From Nomia melanderi (taxonomy: Eukaryota; Arthropoda; Insecta; Hymenoptera; Halictidae), in contig NC_135002.1 of the NCBI RefSeq assembly GCF_051020985.1, forward strand, positions 10,726,001 through 10,790,000: a stretch of DNA of 64,000 nt, given 5' to 3'. The notes under the pieces are model-generated. The model had not been told where the DNA came from. It saw only the letters and a program-made list of their open reading frames with translations, and searched no databases. The position numbers and the translations under genes were made by a program. Below are positions 60,154 through 64,000 of this stretch, in pieces; the stretch's first letter is position 1; each line of letters opens with the position of its first letter.

Positions 60154-60951
60154 TTCAATCGTTTACCAGTGGCAACAGTGAACAATAATACTCGAAACTG
60201 TCTAGCATTCCGCCGTCGCGGAATCAATCGCTATCTAAGACGCAAATTCGTAACCATTTCGGGCGCCAAGGTTCACCACGAAACGGCGCATCCCAAAGAG
60301 TTATAAATAAACTCGAGGATGATAAAACGCTCGAAAGGAGGATGGTCGAACGAATCTAGCGGGGATATCACGGTGAACGATTTGCATACCCGATCCGGTC
60401 TCGAAAATACGGCAACCTTGGCCCGGCTACGGCGGTTGCCCCTTTATCGTCGAAAACGTCGGAAAAGAACCAACGACGAGATCCAGCGTCGATTATCCGC
60501 GTTGGCGCGATTTGGACCGTGGCCGGCGCGACACGACCGGCAACCTTTAACCCTTTTATAGTTGCCGACCGAAAGAACTCCATCTAAGCGAAGAATACCG
60601 AACCAAGTTCATGTGATTTAGTAAGGTTTGAGAAGAAGAGGAAGAAACATCAAACAAGGTTCCTATATTATGGGTTGTAAGCAAAAATAAAGTCACAAGT
60701 AAATCTATGTCAGTGAGAAGTTTAGGACCGGAAAGATCGGAGTCTTTCTATACTTCTTCGATAGTTGGGACAGGAAAGTCCGAAATTTCAAAAATGCTAA
60801 TGATCTGCAGAACAAGCAGAAGATTCCATAACTAAATTCTTTAACGTTTATAGAATTGGGGGGAAATAAGAATGAGATTTAACAAATTCAAAAAGGAACG
60901 TATTACGAAATGAAGGGGAATAAATAAGTAAATGGCACATGTATTTCGATA

Positions 60952-61185
60952 TTAGACAGTGTTCTTCCGTTGGTAATCAGGGACTACCGGTTACTGTAGT
61001 TCACTTTACTAAAGGATGATTATTGAAATACTTTTGTATATTACAAATAATGGAACTTGAAACGGTGACACTAGCAAGAATGAAGGTGCAATAACGAGAA
61101 AGCAGGTCGATTAAATGATACGGTATTATATTTATTGCCTTTTGTGTACTTCGCTCCGTGAATCATCCGACATTTAATGTGTTAA
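60952..61185 (+). mobile_element. TTAA MITE, family C
   Basis: 234 bp. The left boundary is decayed (TTAG) and the right one is TTAA. Shared interior pieces are GACTACCGGTTAC, GTAGTTCACTTTAC and TATTACAAATAATG. The right end CATTTAATGTGTTAA is the inverted repeat of the family's left end. Confidence 0.75.
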
Positions 61186-61861
61186 CGCTTGAACTATTCG
61201 AGACAAGTTATACACCATGTGTGTGATGATCATGAATTTCTGTCATCAGTTAGTAGTGAAAAACTAGCTTACTTTACTAGTTAATAGTTAATAGTAAAAA
61301 CGGAAGATATGCAAAAACTGAAACTTGTATTGGTTTTAAGTTAAGACCACCAAAAGGGTAATTCACAATTAAGATTGTTAGGATTACAAAAAGTGAAGAG
61401 TAATGGTGAAAGTGACGATTTCGGGTCCTGATTCCTGGAAATCGTCTTTTTAAGAACCCAGGTCTCGAGTGAGTTATAACGTAAATAACGGCACGCGTGT
61501 TATTTCAATGGACACACGGACGCAGTGAATAGTAAAAACGTCACGATCCTGAATACAAAGGGTTAAACTTGAAACCAAGTTCAACCGGCATCAGCATTAA
61601 CCGATAACATTGCACGACACTAACTACGATCGACACGCACGACCGCTGAATAGTATGCATCATCAAGGATGTAGAGAATGATAAAGAGCGCGCGCGCTGT
61701 TATTATACGTCGTTCCGATGACGAAAATGAATACCGCTCACAAAGAAAGAAACTCGGTTTTTCCATTAAATCTAGAGATAACATCATTAAATTAGATAAA
61801 AACATTTGATACTTGAAATTACAAAACTATTTAATTCGTATCTTTAGAAAATTAGTGTTAT

Positions 61862-61936
61862 GCATATAAATTTTAAATATTCCAAATATTCCAAATATTC
61901 CAAACATTTCAAACATTTTAAATACACCAAATACTT
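61862..61936 (+). repeat. Degenerate 9-10-bp AT-rich tandem repeat
   Basis: AAATATTCC is present three times in a row, followed by AAACATTTC, AAACATTTT and AAATACACC variants. Confidence 0.8.
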
Positions 61937-64000
61937 AATCCTTTATGCACATAGAACTATTTTCTTACAAAATCCCTAATAAAGCTTATACTCTCTGTTA
62001 TACATGCAACCCATTCAATACACCCAATTTACATTGCAATCCAATAGGTACAATCGGGTCTGAAATGTATCCCTCGCGTAATTAATTTCGCGTTCCAATC
62101 ACGTGCGGCGGTTGTTTCGCCATTTTGCTCGGACAGGTTCGGCTGTCGCGTACGAATGGATCGTAGACGATCGATTTTTAATGAGACAATCGCGGGACCA
62201 ATTAAAAAGAGAAGAATCGAATGCGTTAGCGGATTACGACCAGCTAACGCGTGACACACGGTTAGTCATAGCTCGCCGATGCGCGCGTATGTATGCGGCG
62301 TGGGGCACATGCATGCGGGCCCACCGTGAAGGTGCACAGCATGTATGACGTTCCCAGTCACAGTCACAAGGCATTCTCGGAACCCGCCTCTCGATTTACA
62401 CGTGTACGTCCTTACACCGCGTGTCCCGTTCCCTGATAAGAGTTCACGATCCAAGACTCTAACCTCGAACTGCGTTCATTCTCAATGGATTCGCGAAATG
62501 AAAACCTTCTACCCACCGGGTAATATTTACCAATAAATATTTTTGTTCTGCTAACGTCAACGAAAGAGAAGAAAATTGCTGCAAGCAAGAAATCAAGACT
62601 TCTCATTTTTTAATTTTTATCAAGCTCGATTCCTCATATTTTTAATTCTTCTGAAGATTTTAATGCTTCTCACGGTGAACTGTCCATCCTTCGATTTCTT
62701 CCAAGTTTAATTTAATAAAAAAATTTTGAAAACTATGTACTTAAAGGTTTCGAATTCGAATCGGAATAGAATATAATACGGGAGTGACGTTAATTTCAGG
62801 AACTGCGCGTTCGTTCATGATATACGACAATTAACTATGTCAGACATGCAAGTAATATACATGAAACACAAACTAGTTTTATATTCATCAACGTATCATT
62901 TGAATATTCATTTATAAATTCAGACGGATTGATCGCTGTTGGTCTTTACGTAAGTAAACTTTCGTTGATGAATTTATCATTCAATTCGAAGGAACGTAGA
63001 TATCATCGTCCAAAAGGTTTCAATAACAAAAATAGATACCGGTTCAAACTGAATGAAAACGATGCGGAAGATAATTACAAAATGCCGACTTGCGTGGGAA
63101 TACGTTCAACCTTTCAATTGAGCGGGTCGAACTAACCGGTCTATCTTGATAAACACTTCGCAACTGAACCATTGGGCTATTAACAAAGCCAGAGAATCCA
63201 TCCGAAAACTTCTATTGAGTAACGAAACAAGTCCATTAGGTTTCTTTCGAACGCTCTAATATTAGAACCTAGTGTCCAAATGTTGTATTACTTTTCATTA
63301 TACTCACATTAAAGAACTAGACAAAAATGGTACGCATCTGTTAATACGAAGAATTTGTATTGAGAATGAGAATGTAATGAGAAATGAAAATTCGTCATGA
63401 GAATGTAATCTTCAATGCAATTGAATAAATAATTTTATAAATAATCTCTATTTCCCCAAAACAACGCGAGAATATATACAACAAAAACTACTGAAAGCAT
63501 TTCAGTATTTAACTCGAAAATTTAACCCGTTCCTACGTTCTTGAAAACTTTCATCGATCAATTATCACTTAATTTTGTGTATACCAAGTCGTTCAGCGGA
63601 GAAACGTTTGTAAACGTGCACGACGTAAGATCAACTCTGCAACAATTCCATCGAGAAAAGCAAATTTGTGTGTGCACAGAACGCAGGAGGAACGTATCGC
63701 GTCGAGAAAGCGTTATCGAATATGATGGAGAGTATTTGAACGATTAAATGGATCGAAATGATAACGGAATGATACGGAAACTGCACAAACTTATTTGGAT
63801 AGCGAGCGATGTGGTCTCGATCGAAAGTGAGATATACTCGCAGCTAAATCCGACTCGCGCAACGAATTACGCAGAGGAATTACGATTATCTGCAAATATA
63901 TCCATTCCGAGCGCGGCTATTCCATCAACATTCTTCCAGCGTGACTAAGAAAATCTGTGTCAAGACTAAAACCGTGGAAAAACAATCGGCTAGTCGTCGA

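Larger units (their letters stand above)
53830..64000. other. Region upstream of Rgl, no supported gene
   Basis: It should contain the Rgl promoter and any 5' noncoding exons, but none can be fixed from sequence. GC-richer patches occur at about 55140-55320, 60230-60590 and 62090-62480. Tandem duplications and MITEs are listed separately. Two same-frame open stretches at 63541-63948 match no known family. Confidence 0.5.

Noticed and set aside
1..64000. CRISPR arrays, bacterial operons, rRNA genes or viral genes
   Set aside because: No short direct repeats with regular unique spacers, no tightly packed same-strand genes, and no recognisable rRNA or viral protein motif on either strand.

Overview
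The window looks like nuclear DNA from an insect, most likely a hymenopteran and plausibly a bee. It is AT-rich, with scattered CpG-rich patches, spliceosomal GT-AG introns, very low gene density and many short TTAA-flanked inverted-repeat elements. The clade is an inference from protein flavour and base composition. No species can be named from the sequence alone.

Only one gene can be supported. It is a Ral guanine-nucleotide exchange factor of the RalGDS/RGL family (Rgl in Drosophila), on the minus strand. I rebuilt six coding exons with matching phases: 53691-53527, 34522-34418, 32992-32563, 31261-30639, 30127-29813 and 29071-28424. Together they give a 761-residue protein. In order it has a short N-terminus, the family's WGEE/DGVIY segment, a REM (RasGEF-N) domain, a CDC25-type RasGEF domain, a serine-rich linker and a C-terminal Ras-association (RA) domain. 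Intron 1 is about 19 kb; the other four are 0.5-1.4 kb. The 3'UTR probably runs to about 27.1 kb, with AATAAA signals at 27605-27600 and 27146-27141.

Layout: 1-27 kb is intergenic, with TTAA MITEs, microsatellites, a six-copy degenerate ~135-bp tandem array (22.0-22.8 kb) and a CpG-rich island (22.9-23.8 kb) that could be the start of an unrecognised transcript. The Rgl transcription unit fills 27.1 kb to at least 53.8 kb. Its large first intron holds MITEs, GC-rich blocks and several tandem arrays, including a three-copy ~180-bp array and a ~70-bp family. From 54 to 64 kb, upstream of Rgl, there is no recognisable gene, but there are more tandem duplications (175-bp and 137-bp periods) and a nested pair of MITEs.

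The main result beyond the gene is the repeat landscape. At least seven small inverted-repeat families share a TTAA (or near-TTAA) boundary, as expected for piggyBac-type non-autonomous elements. Separately there are several unrelated tandem arrays, five of them with periods of about 135-180 bp. I saw no rRNA, convincing tRNA, CRISPR array, bacterial-type operon or virus-like gene.
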